Shown: piece after piece, positions 1 through 10,470 of the stretch
How the letters are laid out: every line of letters begins with the position of its first letter
How positions within the stretch are numbered: the first letter of the stretch is position 1
Source of the DNA: Miscanthus floridulus
Taxonomy: Eukaryota; Streptophyta; Magnoliopsida; Poales; Poaceae
NCBI RefSeq assembly: GCF_019320115.1
Contig: NC_089588.1
Span: forward strand, 113,274,733 to 113,338,732
DNA length: 64,000 nucleotides
Direction of reading: 5' to 3'
Translations under genes and position numbers: made by a program
The notes under the pieces: model-generated
What the model saw: only the letters and a program-made list of their open reading frames with translations
Told to the model about the DNA's origin: nothing
Databases searched by the model: none

Positions 1-620
1 GATCCCACAGCACACATCGACGCTGGCATCAGTGAGTTCTGTTTTATCCAAGACTGACTCCCTCGCTCGATCCCACAGTGCGCATCGACGCCAGGATTAG
101 TGAGCTCTATCTCGTCCAAAACACGACTCCGACTCGCTCGATCCCATGGCGTGCATCGACGCCAGCATCAGTGAGCTCTGTCTCATCCAAGACTGACTCC
201 CTCGCTCGATCCCACGGCGCGCATCGACGCTAGGATCAGTGAGCTCTGTCTTGTCCAAAACATGACTCCAACTCGCTCGATCCCACGGCACGCATCGACG
301 CCAGCATCAGTGAGCTCTACCTTGTCCAAGACTGACTCCCTCGCTCGATCCCACGGCGCGCATCGACGCCAGCATCAATGAGCTCTGTCTCGTCCAAGAC
401 TGACTCCCTCGCTCGATCCCACGGCGCGCATCGACGCCAGGATCAGTGAAGCTCTGTCTCGTCCAAAACTAACTGCCTCACCCGATTCCACGGTGCGCAT
501 CGACGCTAGGATCAGTGAAGCTCTGTCTCGTCCAACCCCCTTGACTGCCTCCCTCGCTCGATCCACGGCATGCACCGACGCCCAGATCCACAAGCTCCCT
601 CTCACCCAATCTCTCAAAAC
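1..620. repeat. Tandem repeat, about nine units of 68-76 bp
   Basis: The segment GATCCCAC..GCATCGACGCC..ATCAGTGAGCTCTG recurs with unit starts near 1, 69, 140, 208, 279, 347, 415, 484 and 560. Early spacings alternate 68 and 71 bp because alternate units carry a slightly longer spacer (ACTCCGACTCGCTCG against ACTCCCTCGCTCG). The array lies just inside a gypsy 3' LTR and is read as part of the 3' untranslated internal region of that retrotransposon, not as a satellite or CRISPR. It runs off the left edge, so the true copy number is unknown. Confidence 0.9.
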
Positions 621-751
621 AAACTAAAAAACCGCCTCGGCTGCACAACGACGCCTTGGGCGACAAAACTCCGTCTCAAAATAGAAACTCCCCCACTGAT
701 AACACAGGAAACCCCCAGCAAAAATCCCCTGGACGATTCTGCCTGAATCAC

Positions 752-770
752 CCTGGGGCTCGGGGGCTCC
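752..770 (+). other. Polypurine tract of Ty3/gypsy element
   Basis: A G-rich tract (CTGGGGCTCGGGGGCT) lies directly before the TGTCGGG LTR start. This is the expected place of the plus-strand primer for reverse transcription and sets the element's orientation as plus. The 621-751 stretch between the tandem array and this tract has no visible gene. Confidence 0.75.
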
Positions 771-2052
771 TGTCGGGTTCATAAATTCGGGGTCCCTCAG
801 GGACCGGCTTCCACGCCAAGGCTCGGCTCGAGCAGACAATACGTAACTCATGGGCCGGCCCAAGAGTCTAAAACGACAGGCCGGAAGGGCGGCCCAGTCA
901 CCGATCGGAAGATCTGGCCGAAGAGGAACAATGCCCTCTCGTCGGCTGCTTCAGCCCACCTCTCCGACCGGAGCGTTCGCTTCGACTCCAGCCACCACCG
1001 GATGGCCTCTCCGATCGAAAGGCCTGGCCCAAAACACTACTTCCGACTCCAAACCCGCGTCTTCCACCGGGGATCGCAGGAACCTTGCTCACCGCTCTTC
1101 TCTGACCGGCGCACTTAGAGCCGACTGAAGCCATCCGACCGGAGACGCCCGCTCGGTAGGAACCAGAAGACGTGCGGAGAAAAGCAAGGCAAGGCTCACA
1201 AGTCAAAATCACTGTACCAGAGACCATACCCTGCACGGAATAGTACTCTGCAGTCACCCTGACATAAACAGTATTTTAGGCGCCGATATCTCCCTCTACA
1301 ATATTGTAGGGGCCGCTAAAACTCCCATACGGTAAGGCCCCCCACGTGCCTCTGGCATCGATAGCGGTATGGGCGGCAGGATTTACCGTACCGGGTGAAC
1401 ATAGCGAGACTCCTCACATGCCTCTAGGCATCAAACAATATTTACAGGTACCGACGTCCACCATCCCTGAAAAAGGCAGCACGACCTCCCGTATGCATCT
1501 AATATTCTACAGTGACATCAATAGTGTTGTAGACGCCTACCATTATCTTATACCCATCGGTGTGGGCAACAAGGCTCGGTAGGCGTGGGCAACAAGGCTC
1601 GGTAGCATACGTACCCTTACCCTCTCACTTGTAAAGTCGTCCCCTTTATCTATAAAAGGGGACGCGCCCCCTCCAACAAAGGGAGAGCCCTTCTTGAAGA
1701 TAACAAGCACCGATCAAATTCACTAGCTCACGACCACAGAACCACCGGGTTCAGACTCTAAGCACACGCTTGAACACTTAGCTCATAGCGTAGCTCCTGT
1801 CACTTTTGGCCCTTCCGACCGGAGCCGGTCGGACCTCTTGTATACCCCTTCTTCTTCCTTCTCATTTGTAACCCCACTGCAAACTTCGAGCATCTGGTCT
1901 CAGGAATAAAGTCACTGACCAACCCAAACTGGACGTAGGGCACGTTGCCTGAACCAGTATAAATCATGTGTCATTGAGTGCTAGGCCACCTCCGATCACA
2001 ACATACAGCAAAATTACAAATATTCACTAGTTGATCACTTTCTGTCCCGACA
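771..2052 (+). mobile_element. 3' LTR of a Ty3/gypsy retrotransposon
   Basis: The 1,282-bp block starts TGTCGGGTTCATAAATTC and ends CTGTCCCGACA, giving a 7-bp terminal inverted repeat TGTCGGG/CCCGACA. A TATA box (TATAAAAGG) lies at 1651, and an AATAAA-type signal follows near 1903. The interior has several CCGACCGGAG-like motifs. A polypurine tract sits directly upstream, so this is the 3' LTR of an element entering from the left rather than a solo LTR. The target duplication (GTTAA on the right) cannot be checked because the 5' LTR is outside the window. Short reading frames inside it are not genes. Confidence 0.85.
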
Positions 2053-3780
2053 GTTAACATTTTCACCATATATTTTATTAATATTAGGCACCACCGCCAC
2101 ATCCACCATTTTCCTCCCTCTTCTCTATCTCTTCCCGTGGGAACACACGAGTCGACGCAAACGATCGACGGGACTACTGATGGACTGATCATGGGAGCCG
2201 AGCACAGGGAAGCGCCGCCCCGGTGAACAGTCATGCATGGCAGGGAGCCCGGGTCCGGGATGGGCAGGCACTTCCCAACGATGTGATGTGCCCTGGATCA
2301 GGCGGCCAGGCCCCAGCCTCACACGTCGACGTCCTACTCCGCCACATGCATGCAGTGCAAGTTTTTTAAACAGGACAGCATCGATGCGGTACGACGCACG
2401 TTCGACACTGCTCATCTCACATGTGCGAAACAGGGAGCTTGCCAAGCCTCCACCCGCGGTGCTCCCGCGCAATTTCTAGATATATACTCCGTACACTTCA
2501 ACTTAATATCTCTGAGAAAACCGATCACTCGAGTTTCTGTTTAGTTTTCTGTAACTTTTCTGAGAATTTCTATACAACCTTTTTTTTTGCCGGTGTTAAT
2601 TGTTACATATAGCCTTTTTTTTAGATAAAAGAAAGTGCACAGTTTTATATGAAGGTAGGTGTTCTGGTCACCTCTTTGTCAAAGCTTTTAAAAACATTTT
2701 TCCCCTTACTAAACTTTACACGCCACTTTCCCTAAACAAATTCCTAGTTTTACTTCGACCATTTTCTAAAGAAACAACATAGTTTTTTTTAATCTTCATT
2801 CCCAAATTTTTAATGTTAAGTTTTATAAAGATACTGTGTTTGTGAAAGGGTTTTTTTTTGGTATAAACTAGATCTTTAAGTGAAAGTTTTCTGAATCCAC
2901 CTTTTTTGCCGGGTCTTTCTATTAATTACACTTGGTGTGAATTTTTAATATTTATTCCAACTTATTAGCTTATTAATTGGCCAATGAAACGAGTCTCCAC
3001 ACTATTTTTGAAAGGCCGCCTAGCTACAAATAACCATATTAATTGAAGGAAATAAATTTGAAGTGCTAATACACATCTTTATAAAGTTACCCATCACTTT
3101 CATTACACAAAAAATATCCCCCGCATACATACACACTATGCTATTACAAACTCGTGCAGTTATTCAGAAAAACACAAAACAATGTAAAAAGATAAACATA
3201 AAAGGCAACCGCATGTGTATTCAAATGATATATTGCTACCTCTATCCAAAAATACGTTATCGTTTAAGGATTTTTAGGACAGACTAAGAAAGATGTGAAA
3301 TGACTATGGATGCCCATATTAACTAGTGGTTATTCTAATTTTCAAGGGTTGCAAAGCCTAACAGTTGGACGAGAGAGGTGTTGATTTAACGCATGTGACC
3401 ATGGGCCCCACTGACGGTCCAAAATCTAGAATGATGTATTGTATGGTTGAGTTCTAAAATATCAAGTATTTTTGGGTATAGAAGATTATATATGATAAAA
3501 ATACAAACATATTTCAATACGAGAATTTAAGAAAATAAAAAATATAGTAAACAAATAAGAAACCATAATAATATATCGATATTGCAGAAAAATACAAACA
3601 TTGGTGTTTATGAGTTGCATAAAAATACAAATATTCGTGTTTGCGAGTCTACCTAGTCAATATTATTGTTTCCTAAAGAAATGAAGGGGGGTGACCGACA
3701 AGGCGACAAGGGCTGGATCGGCCGCCGCTGCTCTCGGGGAGGGCCTCGTGTGGGCATGCGGCGGCCCACCCTGCCTGGTT
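2053..3780. other. Intergenic, AT-rich, no gene seen
   Basis: 2053-2480 is mixed-composition single-copy-looking DNA. 2490-3680 is AT-rich with poly-T runs and short degenerate MITE-like patches (for example CTACCTCTATCCAAAAATAC near 3238). A GC-rich island at 3690-3780 matches nothing I recognise. No reading frame here has family character. Confidence 0.5.
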
Positions 3781-3889
3781 TCTATCCCACATCTCATTAG
3801 GCCCAGTGTTGTATGGCCCAAATCAGATTTCCCAGCCCTAGAGGACCGAAACTTGTCACCACATCAAAGATGTCATATTATAATCAAGA

Positions 3890-4310
3890 GAAACAATTGA
3901 ACATATCTTGTTTGATTGCTTATATGCTAAATTTCTCTAGAGAGCGGTGCACTTTGTACTAGATTTGAAACCCTAAAAGATGTTCATGATCTTTGTTACA
4001 GGTGGTACAAAAAAGGAGTTTTTTCAAATTAATCCTTGTTGCTCTTTGTATTGGTTTTGAAACCCCAAAAGATGTCCATTATCTTTTTTACACGTGGTAC
4101 AAACAAGGGGGAGATTCAAATCAATCCTTGTGCTCTTTGTACTAAGTTTAAACCCCCCAAAAATGTCCATTATCCTTTTTACAGGTGGTACAAACAAGGG
4201 GCAGTTTCAAATCAATCCTTGTTGATGATAGGATGTGCAACCATTTGCTGGATAATATGACTTACAAGGAATGAAGTTGTTTTTAACAAGTGTCGACCTA
4301 AAATTTTTTT
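3890..4310 (+). mobile_element. LINE zf-RVT fragment with internal triplication (copy A)
   Basis: Plus-strand translation, with frame changes, gives ETIEHILFDCLYAKFL followed by LKPPKDVH..RWYKQG blocks and IGCATICWIIRLTRNEVVFN. This is the layout of the C-terminal zinc-binding reverse-transcriptase domain (zf-RVT) of plant L1-type LINEs. The LKPPKDVH..RWYKQG segment occurs three times, with unit starts near 3949, 4041 and 4132 (91-92 bp apart). Stops and frame shifts make it non-coding. The same triplication is present in copy B near 9314-9600. Confidence 0.65.
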
Positions 4311-4926
4311 GTAGGTTATATTTAGAGAAACGTACTGGCTATGCTAATAGACACAATTTTAGTGGGGTGAAGCCAATAAAGAACACATTCTCCAAGTTTG
4401 TTAAGTGCTAGAGACGATGAAACTGATTTTTTTTCTTCCTTTGCATGGCCTAATAATGTTAGAATTGACATTTGAGTGGGACATTTGTGTGGTTATAAAC
4501 ATTTTTTTTGTAATAAGTGGTATGATTCTCTTGTTGACAAGAGATGAAGCCTGATCTATTTCCATTATCTAAAATAAAAAATATATTTCATAATATATTA
4601 ATAACACTAATTTGATTTCAAAAATATATATTTTTTTATAAATTTGATGAAACATTGCATAGTTTGACCTGAAATAAATTTAAATCTCATATAGTGGAGG
4701 AGCAAGAGAGTAAAAACTAAAAACAGTGTAGGATGCACGCATGGTTGGGGGCGTTCCCTATTCCCATAGTCCTGACAAACCACCAAGGTTTTTCTTCCTA
4801 GACGAAAGGCCACGGAGGCAGCCGATCCATTGGTTTTTCATTTATTTACTTGATTGATTATTTACATATCTGATTATAGAGGGAAGCTCAAGCCACAACG
4901 TCAATTCCCAAGGCACACCGGGATGA

Positions 4927-6391
4927 TCATGCGTTGAACACGGTGCCGCAACCACCACCACAGCCTCCACCGCCGCAGCCGCCGGACACGGAGGTCTGGC
5001 CCTCGCCGGCGCCGGCCTTGGTACTCGCGTTGAATATGGTGCCGCAGCCACCCCCACTGCCACAACCGCCACCACAGCCTCCGGACTTGGCGTGCCTGCC
5101 GTTGGAGCCTTCGGCGACCATGCTGCCACTGCCACAGCCTCCACCGCCACAGCCAGAGCCGCAGCTGCCGCCGGACCTGGACTGGCCTTGGTCGGCCGCA
5201 GTGCTGGAGCTGAACAGGGTGCCGCAGCCTCCTCCACAACTGCTACCGCAGCCACCAGACTTGGCGTGGTTGGTCTTCGAGCCTTCGATGGCCCATGCCG
5301 CTGCCACAGCCACCACCACCGCCGCACCCAGAGCCACAGCCGCCTGACTTGGTAGTGTTGGTCTTGGAGCCCTCGATGACCATGCCGCTGCCGCAGCCAC
5401 CACCACAACCGGAGCCACAGCCAGCTGAATCGGCCTGCTGGCCCTCAACAACCATAGCGTTGGCGTTCAACAGGGTGCCACAGCCACCATCGCCACAACC
5501 ACCACCCCCACAACCGGAGCCACAGCCATCGGACTTGGCGGTGTTGGTCTTGGAACCTTCGATGACCATGCCGCTGCCACAGCCACCACCACAGCCGGAA
5601 CCACAGCCACCACCGCAGCCTCCAGACCTGGACTGGGCGACTGGCCATGGTGCTGGCCTTCAGCATGGTCCCACAGCTTCCCCCGCCACCGTCACCACCA
5701 CCACACCCAGAACCACAGCCTCCGGACTTGGCATTGTCGGCCCTGGAGTCCTCAGCCACCATGGGTCCACAGCTTCTACCGCAGCCGCCTCCACAGCCAG
5801 CAGCAGACTCAGCGTGGCCATTCTCACCCCTTGCAACGACTGTGCGAGAAGCACCAGAGCTAGCATGTTCAGCCTTGCTAGCTGCCATGATTTCGTCACC
5901 ACTGAATGCCGTGCTGCAAGTGCCACATTGTGCAGGAGCCGTTGCCACGCTCCCTGCTCCGACGGTCTGTGTCTCTAGCACCATGCTAATGTCGGATCCA
6001 AACACTGCATCCTTCTGAACCACGGCACCACCGATAAGTTTTACACTGTCCTTGTCATCAGCGTCCATGAACAGGACCGATGTCATGATCCATGGAAGTA
6101 GGAACCAATCCTCATTCACCTATAAGAACGACGAGCATGATTATGTTAGCGCAAAAAATGTTAAGAAAAGAAAGGAAAAGAAAATCCAGGTTTCAAATGA
6201 TAAGACAAATAGAAGCAGTGTACCATGATAAGCTGAGATTCAGTGTCTAGCAAGGCAACAGCTTTGCCATATATATGGATGTTCAGCACAGAACTTTACA
6301 GCAGTAACAGCTGAAACGTCCTCAGAATGAGCGCTGCAGCATTTGTGCTCGTATAGTCGTATTCCAGTTTCCTTCCCCGATAGAGCTTGAT
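4927..6391 (-). pseudogene. Truncated GRDP pseudogene (last two exons only)
   Basis: Two exons are recognisable by comparison with the full gene at 10471-15264. Exon 7-equivalent spans 6391-6224 and exon 8-equivalent spans 6119-4927, both with normal AG/GT borders. Exon 7 has 8 extra bases (TACGACTATACGA against TACGA) and 4 extra (ATATATAT against ATAT), so the part between them is out of frame. Exon 8 has lost 2 bases near 5640 relative to copy B and changes frame again near 5300. The Cys-Gly repeats are still readable piecewise in three frames, and the final repeat and TGA (4929-4927) are intact. Exons 1-6 and any promoter are missing, so it should make no GRDP. It matters as evidence of recent duplication and as the undamaged reference for the original C-terminus. 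Confidence 0.88.
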
Positions 6392-6666
6392 CTGTTCCAA
6401 CACAGCACAAAAAAATTGAGGTTGCTACATGGATACTAGCTATGGTTATTACAGTGAACTGAGCTTGAGTTATGCTTACCAGTTGATTGATATATCCCTG
6501 TTGGGTGGCAGTGATATCACACTTATCATTGATGGTTTACTGCTTGAACCGTTAGTGATAGGTGACTTCACCATTGGGTGAATATCTTCCTCAGAATTTT
6601 CTAGATCCTAGTCCTACGAACCAGCATGAAAAGCAATAATTGTCGTCTCCAACACAATGGCAGTGA

Positions 6667-9098
6667 TTACCTGTTCTGGCATAGTGATTGGATTTCCGAT
6701 AAAATGTTTCCCCCAGACCGTATCTCTTTATCTGGAATTGAGAGAGAAGGAAGGAAAGTGAAGTTAGAAGAAAAGAGAGCAGCATGAATAAGAAACTAGA
6801 GCAAGCACCTTCATCTTGAAAGCCGTTTATCCGAAGTGTGGGATGATTTGGATGCATTTCAGCATCATGCTTCAGATAACTCCTTAATTCGTCCCCCGCT
6901 TCCTTGCTACCGCATACACAATCGAAGTAAAAGGTGGCATCCTCGAGCGACACCAGATTCCTAAGGCCCAGGTCGAACCCACCATTGCTTCCAGCGATTT
7001 CTCTCGTCACATCCGTCACAAGGAAATTGAAACTAAGGCTTGTGAGCCTAGGCATAGCTCCTGACAGGAAAACAACTGGTCCACCAAATCCAGTCAACTT
7101 GCACCCTACAAGGCATGGGAACGAACAAGCACCTATGGTGTATCTTCCAGGGATTCCGAGGTTATTATTATTCCGGCCCACGGTTAGTTTAAGAAAGCGG
7201 AGTGCAGGTAACCTCCCAAGGATTTTAAGGTCCTTGTGCATAAACTCTTCAGCGTAAATCCATAGAAATGAGAGGTCTGGAAGATGCGATGGATTCATCC
7301 AAGCTGGCAACTTGGAGAACCAGCATCCCTGCAGTTCCAGTCTACGGAGACTTGGAGGGGCCACCCAAGCATCCAAGTTGCATCCAGCAAGTGAAGCAAT
7401 GTCTAAACTCTGAATCTTTTGCAGCTTGTTTAGGGACTCCACCAGAGATTTCTCCAGGCTTTGGTTCCATTGAGTTTCTAACCTAATACTCAACACCCTC
7501 AGCTTCACTAGATGGCCCAGCTCTTCTATGTCTCTGGAGCTGTGGATTCTAAACAGTGACAACTCTTCAAGGGAAGTGAGGCTCCCAATCATGTTCGGCG
7601 CTCCTTTATACCTGATAGTAATGCGTAAGCATGTCAGATTTCTCAGTTGAACAATAGTTGCAGGCAAAGTACAAATTCCCCTGTCATCTTCGTCAGATTG
7701 TATGCGCAGTGGCCGATACTTCTTCTCCTCCACCTTCATCTCTTTTTCCTCCTCCACCTTCATCTCTTTTTCCACTTTTACTTCTCCTCCTCCTTCCAAT
7801 CTTACCAACCTCCTCCGCCTATTGTTCACATACACTTTCAACTGAGCATCCCAAACCCCCATGCTAGAACTTCCCCTGCCTATGCACAATGTTTGTAGAT
7901 ATTGCAGATTTCCTATTTCTTCGTGAAGCTTCGACATGCATGAGTCACTTAGCCCTAGGAATCTTAAGTGAAACAAAATTCCAATATAACTAAGACTGCA
8001 ATCTTTTGAGATACGACAACATTCCAAATCAAGAACACGTAACACTCTGAAGCCATGGAGAGTCAGAAATAGATTTATACCGGATGGAAACACAATAACT
8101 GACCTCACTTGTTGCATGCTCATAGTAACCTGATGCTTATCATGATCTACCTTGTTGTTTCCAAGAGACAACCTTCGAACCTTTTTTGATGGAGATGTGT
8201 GATACACATCGTCTAATATAGTAACAAAATTATCTTCACTTGATAATGAGCGGAGAAGATCAAGAATCATATCATGCACACGGCACGATTCTATTGTGCC
8301 ATTGTACTTGTCATACACTGGTTGGATCAAACTTTTGTTTACAAGCTCATTGAAGTAACTCTCTCCATGTTGGAATGGGCTTTGTTTTCCGCATTGGATA
8401 AAACCTTCTGCTATCCACATCCATATAAGCCGATTTTTGCGAATTATAGAATCTTCTTGGAACACACTCAAGTATAATAAGCAACTTTTTAGGTAGGATG
8501 GCAGATAATAATAGCTAAGAAGCAAAATCTTTCTCATATTCTCCACATCTTGACTATTCTCCATTCCCGTACCAATATTGTTGTGCACTTCATACCACTC
8601 CATTTTGTTCCTTCCTTTACTAGCCAACAAACTAGCCATTGTAATGATAGCTAAGGCCTAAGGGTATGCCAGCACACTTTTTTAGTATCCTATCTGATAC
8701 TTTGACAAGCTCCTCGTCAGGACTATTTTTGTCCTCATTGCCAAATATTCTTCCATACAATAATATTCTGGAGTTTTCAAGGGAGAGGGGCCTTAGCTTG
8801 TAAGAACCTCCAATATGTTCTGCAACATTGAGAATACGGGTAGTAGTGATAATTTTGCATCCTCTATTATTTTCAGGCAAAGCACACCTAATCATTTTCC
8901 AAACCGAGATATCCCATATATCATCAATGACAATGAAGTACCTGCATACATACACCAAGTTATCCAAGAAAGAAAAAAGCATTATATATAATTGATAGGT
9001 AGAGTGATGAATTCATACCTCTGGGTTTGAAGGGAATTTCTAAGCTCCTCGATGACAACATTAATATTAGTACTATTATTATCATTAGTAAGTTGAAT
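6667..9098 (-). pseudogene. 5'-truncated, frameshifted CC-NBS-LRR (NLR) gene
   Basis: This encodes part of an intracellular immune receptor, an ATP-binding switch with leucine-rich repeats. Exon pieces on the minus strand are 9098-9019, 8941-6809 and 6731-6667, all with AG/GT borders. Visible motifs in order: kinase-2 YFIVIDDIWD directly after the first splice, RNBS-B GCKIITTTRILNVAEHIGG, GLPL-type CAGIPL, RNBS-D IWMWIAEGFI, MHD-type VHDM, then about 15 LRRs to DED..QNR and TAA at 6669-6667. The coiled coil and P-loop are absent; the gene stops abruptly at about 9098 where copy B of the duplication begins. One extra G near 8660, inside the GLPL motif (CTTAGGCCTTAGC), breaks the frame. An acidic-basic insert (KVEKEMKVEE repeated) sits between LRRs near 7720-7800. 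Family assignment is firm; function is lost by both the truncation and the frameshift. Confidence 0.9.
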
Positions 9099-9239
9099 TA
9101 GGCCCAGTGTTCTATGGCCCACATCCGTCTATCCCACATCTCATTAGGCCCAGTGTTCTATGGCCCAAATCAGATTTTCCCAGCCCTCCCTGGTGGCCTC
9201 AGTCTAGAGGACCGAAACTTGTCACCACATCAAAATGTC

Positions 9240-9690
9240 ATATTATAATCAAGAGAAACAATTGAACATATCTTGTTTGATTGCTTATATGTTAAATTTC
9301 TCTAGAGAGCGGTGCACTTTGTACTAGATTTGAAACCCTAAAAGATGTTCATGATCTTTGTTACAGGTGGTACAAACAAGGAGTTTTTTCAAATTAATCC
9401 TTGTTGCTCTATGTATTGGGTTTGAAACCCCAAAAGATGTCCATTATCTTTTGTACACGTGGTACAAACAAGAGGGAGATTCAAATCAATCCTTGTGCTC
9501 TTTGTACTAGGTTTAAAACCCCCAAAAATGTCCATTATCCTTTTTACTGGTGGTACAAACAAGGGGCAGTTTCAAATCAATCCTTGTTGATGATAGGATG
9601 TGCGGTCATTTGCTGGATGATACGACTTACAAGGAACAAAGTGGTTTTTAACAAGTGTCGACCTAAAACATTTTTGTAGGTTATATTTAG
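9240..9690 (+). mobile_element. LINE zf-RVT fragment with internal triplication (copy B)
   Basis: Same degenerate plant LINE C-terminal domain as at 3890-4310, with GLKPQKM/LKTPKNVH..WYKQG blocks starting near 9314, 9406 and 9497. Because both copies carry the triplication, it predates the segmental duplication. It is non-coding and lies beyond the 3' end of GRDP in antisense orientation to that gene. Confidence 0.62.
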
Positions 9691-10305
9691 AGGCTATGCT
9701 AATAGACACGATTTTAATGGGGTGAAGCCAATAAAGAACACATTCTCCAAGTTTGTTAAGTGCCAGAGACGATGACACTGATTTTTTTTTCTTCCTTTGG
9801 ATGGCCTAATAATGTTAGAATTAACATTTGAGTGGGACATTTGTGTGGTTAAACATTTTTTTGTAATAAGTGGTATGATTCTCTTGTTGACAAGAGAAGA
9901 AGCCAGATCTATTTCCATTATCTAAAATAAAAAATATATTTCATAATATATTAATAACACTAATTTGATTTCAAAAATATATATTTTTTATAAATTTGAT
10001 GAAACATTGCATAGTTTGACTTGAAACAAATTTAAATCTCATATAGTGGAGGAGCAAGAGAGTAAAAACTAAAAACAGTGTAGGATGCACGCATGGTTGG
10101 GGCCGTTCCCTTTTCCCATAGTCCTGACTTCCACCTAAGCAGCAGCAGGGAAAACCACCAAGGTTTTTCTTTCTAGACGAAAGGCCACGGAGGCAGCCGA
10201 TCCATTGGTTTTTCATTTATTTACTTGATTGATTGATTATTTACATATCTGATTATAGAGGGATGCTCAAGCCACAACGTCAATTCCCAAGGCACACCGG
10301 GATGA

Positions 10306-10470
10306 TCATGCGTTGAACGCGGTGCCGCAACTGCCACCACAGCCTCCACCGCCGCAGCCGCCAGACACGGAGGTCTGGCCCTCGCCTGCGCCGGCCTTGG
10401 TACTCGCGTTGAATATGGTGCCGCAGCCACCCCCGCCGCCACAACCGCCACCACAGCCAGAGCCACAGCC
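10306..10470 (-). other. Former GRDP C-terminal coding tail, now 3' UTR
   Basis: After the TGA at 10473-10471 the same frame stays open through two further Cys-Gly repeats and ends ACGTAFNA-like before TGA at 10308-10306, matching the intact end of copy A (4929-4927). This shows that the upstream stop is a recent single-base change (GGA to TGA) or a sequencing error. Confidence 0.8.

Larger units (their letters stand above)
3781..6493. repeat. Segmental duplication, copy A (GRDP 3' half)
   Basis: From TCTATCCCACATCTCATTAG at 3781 onward the sequence parallels 9128-11790 almost base for base: LINE scrap, AT-rich spacer, GRDP last exon, intron, penultimate exon. Similarity stops at about 6493, just past the splice donor of the exon equivalent to GRDP exon 6. 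Copy A therefore lacks the first six exons. It carries several frameshifting indels relative to copy B, fitting loss of selection after duplication. Confidence 0.9.

Noticed and set aside
1..620. CRISPR-like direct repeats
   Set aside because: The whole 68-76-bp unit repeats with no unique spacers, and the context is a plant retroelement.
7647..7898. Plus-strand Leu/Phe-rich frame suggesting a membrane protein
   Set aside because: It is the antisense of the charged insert in the NLR leucine-rich repeats.
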